Below are positions 16,508-23,971 of a stretch of 45,875 nt of DNA, piece after piece (position 1 is the first letter of the stretch; each line of letters begins with the position of its first letter). The notes beneath the pieces are model-generated. The model had not been told where the DNA came from. It worked only from the letters and a program-made list of their open reading frames with translations, and did not search any database. A program made the position numbers and the translations under genes. The DNA comes from Faecalibacterium sp. CAG:1138 (lineage in GTDB: Bacteria; Bacillota; Clostridia; Christensenellales; CAG-917). The stretch spans positions 12,846 through 58,720 of the forward strand of contig HF988627.1 of assembly GCA_000434675.1 (NCBI GenBank). Direction: 5' to 3'.

Positions 16508-17602
16508 TTAGAACTTAGGGCCTTTGTATTGACGTTTCTTTTCAGGGATAACCCATTCGGCCTTAAGGTTGCCGTTTTCGTCGTAACGATCCGGAAAGAT
16601 GGCGCGCATGGTGTCGACGATACCGTCGCAAACGCTTGCGTCCACTGCGTGGAAACCGAGTTCTTCGTATTTAAGAGCGTCGCAAACCTTTTGTACGTCT
16701 TCCGGACGATAGAAGAAATCACGATATTGAATGTCAGGCATAAGTTTGACGTGGTCAAGGCCGCCTTCTTTTCCTTCTTTGTGAGCCTTGTGGTCAACCA
16801 TCCAGCCGCCGAGCTTGCCCATCCAGCAAGGAACGGTCATAACTTTCTTGGTTTCGCCGCAGCAATCGTTCATAACCTTCAGCCAGTCTTGGAATTTGAC
16901 GTTGACTTTGCCGATAGGATAATGTCCGGTAGGAGCGTTGATGGTGGCTGCAACTACGGATTCCGCAATACCTTTGACGTGAATCATAACGGTGCCGCCG
17001 TTAGGGAAGAACATTGCAGGAAGTTTTTTGAATCTGTCGATGAAAACTTCTTTCCACAGAGGCATACGTTCAGGCATGCTTCCGAAGATGTACGGCAATT
17101 CGAGGATAACTGCGTCCATTTCGTCTCCGCAAACTTCTTTGAGCATAGCGGCTTGTTCGTTTCTGACTCTGATGTAGCAGTGATGCTCGGAAAGGTGAAT
17201 GTCCGGCATAATTCTGTCGAAATAGCAGAAATAGGAGCTTAAAAGAACGATTTTCTTAACGCCGGCAGCTTTTGCGCCTTCGAACACGTTGCGAGGTTTT
17301 ACAACCAGTCTTTCGTGGAAGAAGTCGTAAGCAGGAGCTTTTGGGATAACGCGATCGTCCGGACCGACTGCGTAAACGATAGCGTCGTAGCCGTCGGAAA
17401 GGATATCTTTCATTTCTTCAACGGTGCTGTCGAAGAGGTTGCCGTATTTTACGCCGACTTCTTTCGGGAACCAGTCGCCGAGAGGGATATCAGGAAGGCT
17501 GAGGGTGTCAACGTGCCAACCTTGTTTAAGGAATTCGAGGGTGGAATAGAAGCCCAAAAAGCCCGTTCCGCCGAATATAAACACTTTTTTTTGTTCGCTC
17601 AT
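16508..17602 (-). CDS. Extended-SDR NAD-dependent epimerase-like protein
   Basis: The 364-residue protein starts MSEQKKVFIFGGTGFLGFYS with a Rossmann glycine motif (GGTGFLG, residues 11-17). It resembles extended short-chain dehydrogenases that act on nucleotide sugars. At the place of the catalytic YxxxK it has Y143-I-R-V-R147, so the usual lysine is an arginine; the Ser before it is kept (LSSY, about 121-124). It may therefore be catalytically atypical or a binding or partner protein. It is the second gene of an operon, 31 bases after the larger SDR gene. The substrate is unknown. Confidence 0.8.
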   Translation of the reverse strand: MSEQKKVFIFGGTGFLGFYSTLEFLKQGWHVDTLSLPDIPLGDWFPKEVGVKYGNLFDSTVEEMKDILSDGYDAIVYAVGPDDRVIPKAPAYDFFHERLVVKPRNVFEGAKAAGVKKIVLLSSYFCYFDRIMPDIHLSEHHCYIRVRNEQAAMLKEVCGDEMDAVILELPYIFGSMPERMPLWKEVFIDRFKKLPAMFFPNGGTVMIHVKGIAESVVAATINAPTGHYPIGKVNVKFQDWLKVMNDCCGETKKVMTVPCWMGKLGGWMVDHKAHKEGKEGGLDHVKLMPDIQYRDFFYRPEDVQKVCDALKYEELGFHAVDASVCDGIVDTMRAIFPDRYDENGNLKAEWVIPEKKRQYKGPKF

Positions 17603-17633
17603 AATTATGAACCTCCGTAAAATATTCGATTAG

Positions 17634-19232
17634 TTATTTCTCGCTTTCTTCGAGAATGTCTTTATAGCAATCCGCCGGGAAGAAGTTGTGTTCTTCAGGG
17701 CTGTGCGTGTCGTACCAGACCTGTGCAAAGAACGGAATGTGGCGAGAAAGTTCGTCGAAATTCCAAGGAGCCGGTTGGCAGCATTCAGGGCACCAGAAGC
17801 CTGCTTTCAGCACCGTGTAAGGGCTGGATTCGAAAACGTGCCCGTCGTGGCATTGCCATTTAAGCTTGGTGTAAAGGTCGCCTTTAACCATGGTTTCGGA
17901 CAAGCATTTGCCTCCGCGGAAAGCGGCAGCTTGGCGCATATCTTCGATGTCGAGTTCGCTGTCAGGCTTGCTTTCGTCGTAGCCGTGGCTGAGGAGGAAT
18001 TGTTTTGCGTTTTTGATATCTCTTCTGTATTCGTAATCAACGACGTTGCCGTTTTCGTCTTTAATCTGATTGCGGCAGAACAGCGGATATTTGGACCAGT
18101 CTTCGCCGATTTCGTCGATTCTTTCTCTGGAGCCGTAGAACGCCTTGATACGGCCGTCGATGTTGTGTTCGATCCAGTATTTAGGGCTGTTGCTGTTTTT
18201 AAACAGACGTTGAATGGCAAACTTGCTGATGAGGGACTTCGGAGCGAGAACGCCCAGTTTGAAGTACCAGTTTTGTTTTGCCATACGTTTCCAGAAGGTC
18301 TGCCAGGTTTCGGTGCGGAAATCCAGGAAGTCGTTCAGAAGGTCGGAATCGTAGTACCAGAAGCAGTGGAAGTTTCTGTCAACGTTCCAGTTAGGCTTGA
18401 AGAAGTCTTCCGCGTGCGCGCCCATAAGAGCGAAACCGTCGTCGATGGTGTTGTAACCGGTTACGCGGCAGGATTCGCCGTTGCCGATATTGTAGCAGTG
18501 TTTCCAGAATTTTTGACCGAGTTTTTCTTCTTTTTCGGCCAAAGTACCGTTGACGTCGTATTCGATGAGATGACGAAGCAGCAAACCGCTGTCACGGCTG
18601 GTGGCCCATTCGATAGGAACGTTCCAGCAGGTGTGGAACATCAGGCCGTCGGCCATGTTGTTTTTGAAGAGGTTGTCGTGCAGAATGCCGGATTGACGCA
18701 GGCTTACCCAGTTAGGCAGTTCGGCTTCCAGAACGTAACGTTCGGCGCGGAGCTTGGTTACGGCATAGAAATCGTAGCAGCTCGGAACGAGCGGATCGCC
18801 CACGCGGCCCCAAGGATGTTGCCAGGTGCGGTTGCCGTATTCTGCGACGGTGCCGGTATGTACGTATTTGATTTCGTCGGCGCGCGGAGACGCTTTGATG
18901 GCGTTGACGAGGTTCACGGTGCCGTAGTAGTTGGCTTTTTCGGCCATTTTAGGTTTGTGATCGGAAACCGGCGGAATGATTGCCGCGCAGTGAAGGACGT
19001 AATCCACGCCGTCAACGGCTTTGACGCAATCTTCATAGTTGCCGATATCGCCGAACATGATTTCGATTTTGCCGTCGTACATTTTGTCCAAAGCCTTTTT
19101 CAAAGCTCTGTTTGCAGGTTTGTCGCGAAGCAAAATACGAATGTCGAAATCCATATCGGATTTCATGATTTCGTGCATTGCACAGCCGCCCATACTACCC
19201 GAAGCGCCTGTGATGAAAACTTTCTTGCCCAT
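17634..19232 (-). CDS. Extended-SDR epimerase with C-terminal zinc-finger-like tail
   Basis: Residues 1-330 or so are an extended SDR: MGKKVFITGASGSMGG begins with the glycine motif (GASGSMG, 9-15), and the catalytic Y156-x3-K160 (YAVTK) is present. The remaining 200 residues are not standard for the family; near the end, CHDGH (C461, H465) and CPEC (C481, C484) look like a zinc finger of the GH-x-F ... WCPxC type seen in some nuclease-associated proteins. I chose 19232 because AGAGGG lies 9 bases before this ATG; another ATG at 19250 would add six residues. Length is 532 residues. First gene of the SDR operon; the substrate is unknown. Confidence 0.8.
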   Translation of the reverse strand: MGKKVFITGASGSMGGCAMHEIMKSDMDFDIRILLRDKPANRALKKALDKMYDGKIEIMFGDIGNYEDCVKAVDGVDYVLHCAAIIPPVSDHKPKMAEKANYYGTVNLVNAIKASPRADEIKYVHTGTVAEYGNRTWQHPWGRVGDPLVPSCYDFYAVTKLRAERYVLEAELPNWVSLRQSGILHDNLFKNNMADGLMFHTCWNVPIEWATSRDSGLLLRHLIEYDVNGTLAEKEEKLGQKFWKHCYNIGNGESCRVTGYNTIDDGFALMGAHAEDFFKPNWNVDRNFHCFWYYDSDLLNDFLDFRTETWQTFWKRMAKQNWYFKLGVLAPKSLISKFAIQRLFKNSNSPKYWIEHNIDGRIKAFYGSRERIDEIGEDWSKYPLFCRNQIKDENGNVVDYEYRRDIKNAKQFLLSHGYDESKPDSELDIEDMRQAAAFRGGKCLSETMVKGDLYTKLKWQCHDGHVFESSPYTVLKAGFWCPECCQPAPWNFDELSRHIPFFAQVWYDTHSPEEHNFFPADCYKDILEESEK

Positions 19233-19265
19233 AGTTGGTAACCCTCTCATTTTTGTTTTTCGTTA

Positions 19266-19283
19266 TGCGCACGTGCGTGCGCA
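19266..19283. promoter_or_regulatory. Palindrome in the SDR operon leader
   Basis: TGCGCACG and CGTGCGCA flank a 2-base centre, a perfect 8-bp inverted repeat. It lies between the predicted start of transcription (about 19294) and the start codon, so it could be a repressor operator or an RNA hairpin in the leader. No known regulator site is recognised. Confidence 0.5.
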
Positions 19284-19300
19284 AAATGTTTACATAGTTA

Positions 19301-19329
19301 AGTATAACATACACTTTTTCATATTTCAA
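19301..19329 (-). promoter_or_regulatory. Promoter of the SDR operon
   Basis: Minus strand: TTGAAA (19329-19324), 17-bp spacer, TATACT (19306-19301). The match to sigma-A is good. The leader to the start codon at 19232 is about 60 bases and contains the palindrome at 19266-19283. Confidence 0.8.
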
Positions 19330-19412
19330 CCACATTTACGCTTTTTTTGTATAAAAAAACACGCAAAAAGGGTTTTTCCGCCGTTTGTCGCGGTTTTTTT
19401 CGCGCCGAAAAA

Positions 19413-19447
19413 CGAAAAAGAAAAGCCGAACAAAAAATGCTCGGCTT
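19413..19447 (-). terminator. Terminator of rplM-rpsI
   Basis: AAGCCGA (19423-19429) pairs with TCGGCTT (19441-19447); on the minus strand it is followed by a TTCTTTTTC run. It lies about 20 bases beyond the rpsI stop. Confidence 0.75.
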
Positions 19448-19466
19448 CGTTGTTTGCAAAAAACGA

Positions 19467-19883
19467 CTAACGTTTGCTGAATTGTGGAGCGCGACGTGCT
19501 TTTTTGAGACCGTATTTTTTACGTTCTTTAGCGCGCGGATCACGGGTGAGGAACCCTGCTTTTTTGAGTGCGCCTCTAAGTTCCGGTTCTGCAACGATAA
19601 GCGCGCGGCTGATGCCGTGACGGATTGCGCCTGCCTGTCCGGTGTAACCGCCGCCGACGACGTTGACGTAAACGTCGTATTTGCCTTCGGTTTCGGTGAG
19701 AGTGAGCGGTTGACGAACGATAAACCTCAAAGTGTCAAGACCGAAGTATTCGTCCAAGCTGCGTTTGTTGATGACGATTTCGCCGCTGCCGTTAGGGATG
19801 ATTCTTACCCTTGCGATAGCTTTCTTTCTGCGGCCGGTGCCCCAGAACTGAACTTTCTTTTTCGTAATTTTTTTAGCTGCCAT
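19467..19883 (-). CDS. rpsI: 30S ribosomal protein S9
   Basis: S9 reaches the P-site tRNA with its C-terminal tail, which ends here in the required SKR. VQFWGTGRRKKAIARVRIIP and GGGYTGQAGAIRHGISRALI are diagnostic. Length is 138 residues including a short basic N-terminal extension. It follows rplM by 16 bases, the conserved pair. Confidence 0.98.
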   Translation of the reverse strand: MAAKKITKKKVQFWGTGRRKKAIARVRIIPNGSGEIVINKRSLDEYFGLDTLRFIVRQPLTLTETEGKYDVYVNVVGGGYTGQAGAIRHGISRALIVAEPELRGALKKAGFLTRDPRAKERKKYGLKKARRAPQFSKR

Positions 19884-19899
19884 AACGAATTACCTCTCA

Positions 19900-20328
19900 T
19901 TAAAACTTCAATTCAACCGGCTGTTGAGCTTGTTGATTGTGTTCCGGACCTGCGTAAACGCGCAGTTTTTTGATCATCTTGCGACCGAGGGAGTTTTTAG
20001 GAAGCATGCCTTTCACAGCGTTGTAAACGGCAAATTCCGGCTTTTCGGCCATAAGTTTTTTATATTGAGTTTCTTTCAAACCGCCGATGTAACCGGTGTG
20101 ATAACGATACATTTTCTGTTCGAGTTTTTTGCCGGTCAATCTGACTTTTGCGCAGTTGACGATGATGACATGATCGCCTGTATCGACGTTAGGAGTGAAA
20201 GTAGGTTTGTTTTTGCCTCTGAGCACTGCGGCAACCTGGCTTGCCAAACGACCGAGAACGAGGTCGGTAGCATCCACAACGTACCATTTTCTTTCGACGT
20301 CTTCAGGCTTTGCCATATAAGTTTTCAT
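19900..20328 (-). CDS. rplM: 50S ribosomal protein L13
   Basis: L13 is an early large-subunit assembly protein. The KWYVVDATDLVLGRLASQVA segment and GMLPKNSLGRKMIKKLRVY identify it. I chose the ATG at 20328 (MKTYMAKPEDVERKW), which has GGAGG 8 bases before it, rather than the ATG at 20343 inside the leader. Length is 142 residues. It has its own promoter and a leader of about 100 bases. Confidence 0.97.
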   Translation of the reverse strand: MKTYMAKPEDVERKWYVVDATDLVLGRLASQVAAVLRGKNKPTFTPNVDTGDHVIIVNCAKVRLTGKKLEQKMYRYHTGYIGGLKETQYKKLMAEKPEFAVYNAVKGMLPKNSLGRKMIKKLRVYAGPEHNQQAQQPVELKF

Positions 20329-20427
20329 GGTAAAGACCTCCAAAAATTTTTAATAATTGCAATCGTGAAATTATTAGAAAATTGAGGGGCTAATTCAGTT
20401 TTCAACGCAACTTTCCCGATTTTTTGC
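20329..20427 (-). ncRNA. Candidate rplM leader, possible L13-type
   Basis: The untranslated region between the predicted transcript start (about 20427) and the rplM start can form a hairpin in which GAAAA-TGA pairs with TCA-TTTTC, around an 8-base loop (about 20374-20403). Firmicutes rplM genes often carry an L13 autoregulatory leader. I cannot tell from the sequence alone whether this is one. Confidence 0.3.
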
Positions 20428-20433
20428 TAAATA

Positions 20434-20462
20434 ATAATATAATATCAAAAATTTTTTGTCAA
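20434..20462 (-). promoter_or_regulatory. Promoter of rplM-rpsI
   Basis: Minus strand: TTGACA (20462-20457), 17-bp spacer, TATTAT (20439-20434), in an AT-rich setting. It has the same hexamers as the S10 promoter at 15949-15977, which suggests similar strength and matched expression. Confidence 0.85.
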
Positions 20463-20514
20463 CGAAAAACATAGTGTTTTCGCGCAAAAATTACATTTTT
20501 TGAACAAATTCCGT

Positions 20515-21255
20515 TCAATCTCCGCCGTACACCACGGATTTAAGGTACAATCCTTCCGGCGGCATGGTTTTGCCCGCCAGGGTGCGATCTCTTTTCTGAA
20601 TGATTTCCGAAACGAACTCGGGCGGATATTTGCCGTAGCCGACGTCCAGAAGCGTCCCGACGACTATTCGCACCATATTATACAAAAATCCGTTGCCGGT
20701 TATTTCGAGCAAAATATCGTTTGCTTCTCTTTTTATCGTCAGATCGTACACCGTCCTGACGAAATCCTTAACCGTGCTTCCCGTTGCCGCAAAAGCCGCG
20801 AAATCGTGCGTCCCCACGACGTATCCGGCCGCTTTTCTCATAAGCTCAACGTCTGGCATTTTGGTCAGCCACACGGCCGAATTTGCCTTCAAAGGGCTTA
20901 AATGCGGCGAAACGTACATCTTGTAGAGATAGGTTTTTCGCTTTGCGTCGAAGCGCGCGTTGAAGTCGGAATCCGCTTCTTCGCAGGCCAGAATTCTGAC
21001 GCCGTTTGGCAAAAACACATTTACCGCATACGGGATTTTTTCCGTCGGAATCGAGGTCTCCAAATCGAAGCTTACGACCTGCCCCAAGGCGTGCACTCCC
21101 GCGTCGGTGCGGCCGCTTGCCGTCATAACCACGGCTTTTCCCGTGGCCTTTTCTACGGCGTTTTCCAACGCTTCCTGCACGGAAGGCAACCCCGCTTGCC
21201 TCTGCCAACCGAAAAAGTCCTTTCCGTTGTATTCGACGACTATTTTATATCTCAC
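20515..21255 (-). CDS. truA: tRNA pseudouridine(38-40) synthase TruA
   Basis: TruA makes pseudouridine at positions 38-40 of the tRNA anticodon stem. The catalytic Asp lies in ASGRTDAGVHALGQVVSFD. The protein begins MRYKIVVEYNGKDFFGWQRQ, the family start, and ends near GLYLKSVVYGGD. At 246 residues it is complete. It directly abuts ecfT and ends the ecf operon. Confidence 0.97.
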   Translation of the reverse strand: MRYKIVVEYNGKDFFGWQRQAGLPSVQEALENAVEKATGKAVVMTASGRTDAGVHALGQVVSFDLETSIPTEKIPYAVNVFLPNGVRILACEEADSDFNARFDAKRKTYLYKMYVSPHLSPLKANSAVWLTKMPDVELMRKAAGYVVGTHDFAAFAATGSTVKDFVRTVYDLTIKREANDILLEITGNGFLYNMVRIVVGTLLDVGYGKYPPEFVSEIIQKRDRTLAGKTMPPEGLYLKSVVYGGD

Positions 21256-22068
21256 CTAAAACACCCCCGACCACACGTAGGAGTCAAGCAAAATCACCAC
21301 AACGTAACCTATGGTTACGAAGGTTCCCGCGAAATCACGGTAAGTAACGTGCGGTTTTTTCATTTTGGTGCGGTTTTCGGTGGCGTTATAACACCTTGCG
21401 TCCAAAGCAAACGCCAGCTCGTCGGCCCTTCTGAATGCGGATACGAACATCGGCACCAGAACCGGTATCATAGCCTTGGCGCGCTTGAAAACGTTGCCCG
21501 TGTCAAAGTCTGCGCCTCTTGCCTTCTGCGCATTTATTATGCGCTGCGTTTCGTCCATAAGCGTAGGGATAAACCTTAGGGCTATGCTCATTATTATTGC
21601 CACGTCGTGCACCGGAAACTTCACTGTTTTCAGCGGCGACAGCAGGCTTTCAAGCCCGTCGGTAAGATCGGTAGGCGTCGTGGTGAGCGTAAGCACGCTT
21701 GTGCCCAAAACCAACAAAACGAGTCTTAAAGCCATCATAATGGTGAAATTAACCGCTTTATCGGTTATATCAACGATCCAGAACTTCAGGATTACTTCTC
21801 CTTCGTCCACGAAAAATAAATTAAAAAATGCCGTAAACACAACCAAAATCAAAATGCCTTTTATGCTTTTGAAAACCACTCGGAGCGGAACTTTGGACGC
21901 CGCAACGACCAGCAGTATAAACGCCGCGGTAACCGCATAACCGAAATAGCTGTTTACGAAGAATATGAACACGACGTACAAAAGCGACAAAAAGATTTTG
22001 AACCTTGCGTCCATTTTGTGCACAAACGAGTCGGCCGGATAAAATTGTCCGAAAGTGAAATTATTCAT
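21256..22068 (-). CDS. ecfT: ECF transporter transmembrane energy-coupling protein EcfT
   Basis: EcfT is the membrane scaffold that links the two ATPases to a vitamin- or metal-binding S component. The 270-residue protein has several hydrophobic helices and the two coupling motifs on cytoplasmic helices, NAQKARGADFDTG and ALDARCYNATENRTK, of which the second has ARC in place of the more common ARG. It overlaps the end of ecfA2 by 8 bases. No S component is encoded in the window, so the module probably serves several S components encoded elsewhere (group II). Confidence 0.95.
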   Translation of the reverse strand: MNNFTFGQFYPADSFVHKMDARFKIFLSLLYVVFIFFVNSYFGYAVTAAFILLVVAASKVPLRVVFKSIKGILILVVFTAFFNLFFVDEGEVILKFWIVDITDKAVNFTIMMALRLVLLVLGTSVLTLTTTPTDLTDGLESLLSPLKTVKFPVHDVAIIMSIALRFIPTLMDETQRIINAQKARGADFDTGNVFKRAKAMIPVLVPMFVSAFRRADELAFALDARCYNATENRTKMKKPHVTYRDFAGTFVTIGYVVVILLDSYVWSGVF

Positions 22069-22909
22069 GTTTCACCTCCGCCATAACCGCGCGAACGAAA
22101 TCCTCAGGTTTCACGACGCTGCCCGAAAGCTTCAAGCCTTTTTCCGAAAGTCTGTCCTTAAGGCGCACCGTCATAGGCGCGTCCAGTCCGACCTTCTCCA
22201 TTTTTTCCACGCTTTCGAAAAGCTCGTCCGGCGTCTGATCGTAAACCAGTCTGCCGCCGTCCATAACCAGAATTCTGTCGGCGTGGCGGGATATTTCGTC
22301 CATATTGTGCGAAATCATTATTATCGTAGGCGTCTTTTCGCGTATGTTTGCGATAAGACTATACATTTCGTCGCGCCCCGCAGGATCCAGCCCCGCCGTC
22401 GGTTCGTCCAGAACGAGCACTTTGGGATCCATTGCCAAAACGCCGGCGATGGCCACTCTTCTCTTTTGGCCGCCGGAAAGATCGAACGGGCTTCTGTCCT
22501 TGATTTCTTCGTAGTCGAGGCCCACGGTTTCGATGGCCTCTTTTGCTCGCCTCAGGACTTCATTTTCCTCAAGACCTAAATTTTTCGGGCCGAAAGATAC
22601 GTCCGCCAGAACCGTCTGATCGAACAGCTGATATTCCGGATACTGGAACACCATGCCCACGGTTCCCCTGAGTTTTTTGAGGTCGCATTTTTTGGTAAGG
22701 TCAAAATCAAAAACCTTAACGCTTCCGCTCTTCAAGCGAATTAAACCGTTGAAATGCTGTATTAAAGTGCTTTTTCCGCTGCCTGTTGCTCCGATTATAC
22801 CGACAAACTCGCCTTCTTCTATTTCAAACGAAACGTTGTCCAGCGCCTTTTTTTCGTAAGGAGTTTTCGGAGAATAAACGTAGGTCAGATTTTTTACTTC
22901 AATCGCCAT
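22061..22909 (-). CDS. ecfA2: ECF transporter ATPase EcfA2
   Basis: This ATPase powers group II ECF vitamin uptake as a heterodimer with EcfA1. Walker A is GATGSGKST at about residues 39-47, the ABC signature is LSGGQKRRVAIAG and Walker B is KVLVLDEPTAGLDP with the catalytic Glu. Length is 282 residues. It overlaps ecfA1 upstream and ecfT downstream, implying translational coupling. Confidence 0.96.
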   Translation of the reverse strand: MAIEVKNLTYVYSPKTPYEKKALDNVSFEIEEGEFVGIIGATGSGKSTLIQHFNGLIRLKSGSVKVFDFDLTKKCDLKKLRGTVGMVFQYPEYQLFDQTVLADVSFGPKNLGLEENEVLRRAKEAIETVGLDYEEIKDRSPFDLSGGQKRRVAIAGVLAMDPKVLVLDEPTAGLDPAGRDEMYSLIANIREKTPTIIMISHNMDEISRHADRILVMDGGRLVYDQTPDELFESVEKMEKVGLDAPMTVRLKDRLSEKGLKLSGSVVKPEDFVRAVMAEVKHE

Positions 22910-23730
22910 ATTTCCTCCAAAAGCTCGTCTTCGGAAAGCACCGATTCTCTCACCGGAAGCCCTGCTTTTCTGAGCATATCCGCAAGCTCCGCCGCCACCG
23001 GAAGCGAAAGCGCGTGTTCCTTAAGTTTTTCGCCGTCGGCAAAAACTTCACGCGGCGCGCCGTCCATAACGAGTTTTCCGCCGTCCATAACCAGAATTCT
23101 GTCGGCGTCCGCCGCCTCTTCCATGTGGTGCGTTATGTGTATGACGGTCATGTTTTCTTCTTGGTTCAGTTTTTTGAGAACCGCCATAACTTCCTTTCTG
23201 CCGTTAGGATCGAGCATGGAAGTGGCCTCGTCCAGAACGATGATTTTCGGCTTCATTGCCAAAATACCGGCGATTGCTATGCGCTGTTTCTGCCCGCCGC
23301 TCATTTTGAACGGGGTGGACTTTGCGTACTCTTCCATTCCGACCGCTTTAAGCGCCCACTGCACGCGGCTGACGATTTCTTCCCTCGGCACCCCCAGGTT
23401 TTCAGGGCCGAAAGCCACGTCGTCTTCCACGATGCTGGCCACCGTCTGATTGTCGGGATTTTGGAAAACTATGCCGACGTTGCGCCTTATTTCGAAAACC
23501 TTTTCATCGTTCGAAACGTCCATACCGAGAACTTCGATTTTGCCGCAGGTCGGCTTCAGCAAGCCGTTGAGCATTTTTGCAAGCGTCGATTTGCCGCTGC
23601 CGTTCGCGCCGCCGATAACGACGAATTCGCCTTCTTCTATTTCGAAAGACACTCCCCTCACTGCGGGAAGCTTTTCCTCTTCGAAGCGGCGATAATCGTA
23701 AGATACGTTTTCGACTTTTATTATGCTCAT
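22894..23730 (-). CDS. ecfA1: ECF transporter ATPase EcfA1
   Basis: First gene of ecfA1-ecfA2-ecfT-truA. The product starts MSIIKVENVSYDYRRFEEE; Walker A is GANGSGKST, the signature MSGGQKQRIAIAG, Walker B IIVLDEATSMLDP. I chose 23730 because AAGGAGACGAAAG lies just before this ATG; the frame is open to 23799, but the added residues precede the promoter -10 box. Length from this start is 278 residues. Confidence 0.95.
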   Translation of the reverse strand: MSIIKVENVSYDYRRFEEEKLPAVRGVSFEIEEGEFVVIGGANGSGKSTLAKMLNGLLKPTCGKIEVLGMDVSNDEKVFEIRRNVGIVFQNPDNQTVASIVEDDVAFGPENLGVPREEIVSRVQWALKAVGMEEYAKSTPFKMSGGQKQRIAIAGILAMKPKIIVLDEATSMLDPNGRKEVMAVLKKLNQEENMTVIHITHHMEEAADADRILVMDGGKLVMDGAPREVFADGEKLKEHALSLPVAAELADMLRKAGLPVRESVLSEDELLEEIWRLK

Positions 23731-23755
23731 CTTTCGTCTCCTTGTTGTCCCGCAT

Positions 23756-23784
23756 ATTATAACACAACAATTTCGTTTTGAAAA
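23756..23784 (-). promoter_or_regulatory. Promoter of the ecf-truA operon
   Basis: Minus strand: extended -10 TGT-TATAAT (TATAAT at 23761-23756) with a weak -35 (TTTTCA, 23784-23779) at 17 bp. Transcription would start about 20 bases before the ecfA1 start codon. It is divergent from the PFOR promoter about 90 bases away. Confidence 0.7.
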
Positions 23785-23874
23785 CGCTTTTGACTTCATT
23801 TGGGAAAAACTTGCTTAAAAATATGCGCCGGAAAAGGTTTTTTGAGGTTTGTTCGGAAAGAACGGGCAAAAAGT

Positions 23875-23903
23875 TTGACTTAAATTTTAGAATTATCTAT
23901 AAT
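23875..23903 (+). promoter_or_regulatory. Promoter of the PFOR gene
   Basis: TTGACT (23875-23880), 17-bp spacer, TATAAT (23898-23903). The leader of about 60 bases has a small hairpin (CGCGT with ACGCG, 23913-23927) and a strong AGGAGGT site before the ATG. Confidence 0.85.
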
Positions 23904-23971
23904 TATTTATAACGCGTTTTTCACGCGGGAAATACGAAACATTTTTATTGTAACTTTACAGGAGGTACAAA

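Noticed and set aside
17422..17432. Further TGTCGAA-like words inside genes (for example in the SDR gene and in rplW)
   Set aside because: Single copies within coding sequence, far from any promoter; treated as chance matches to the 0A box.
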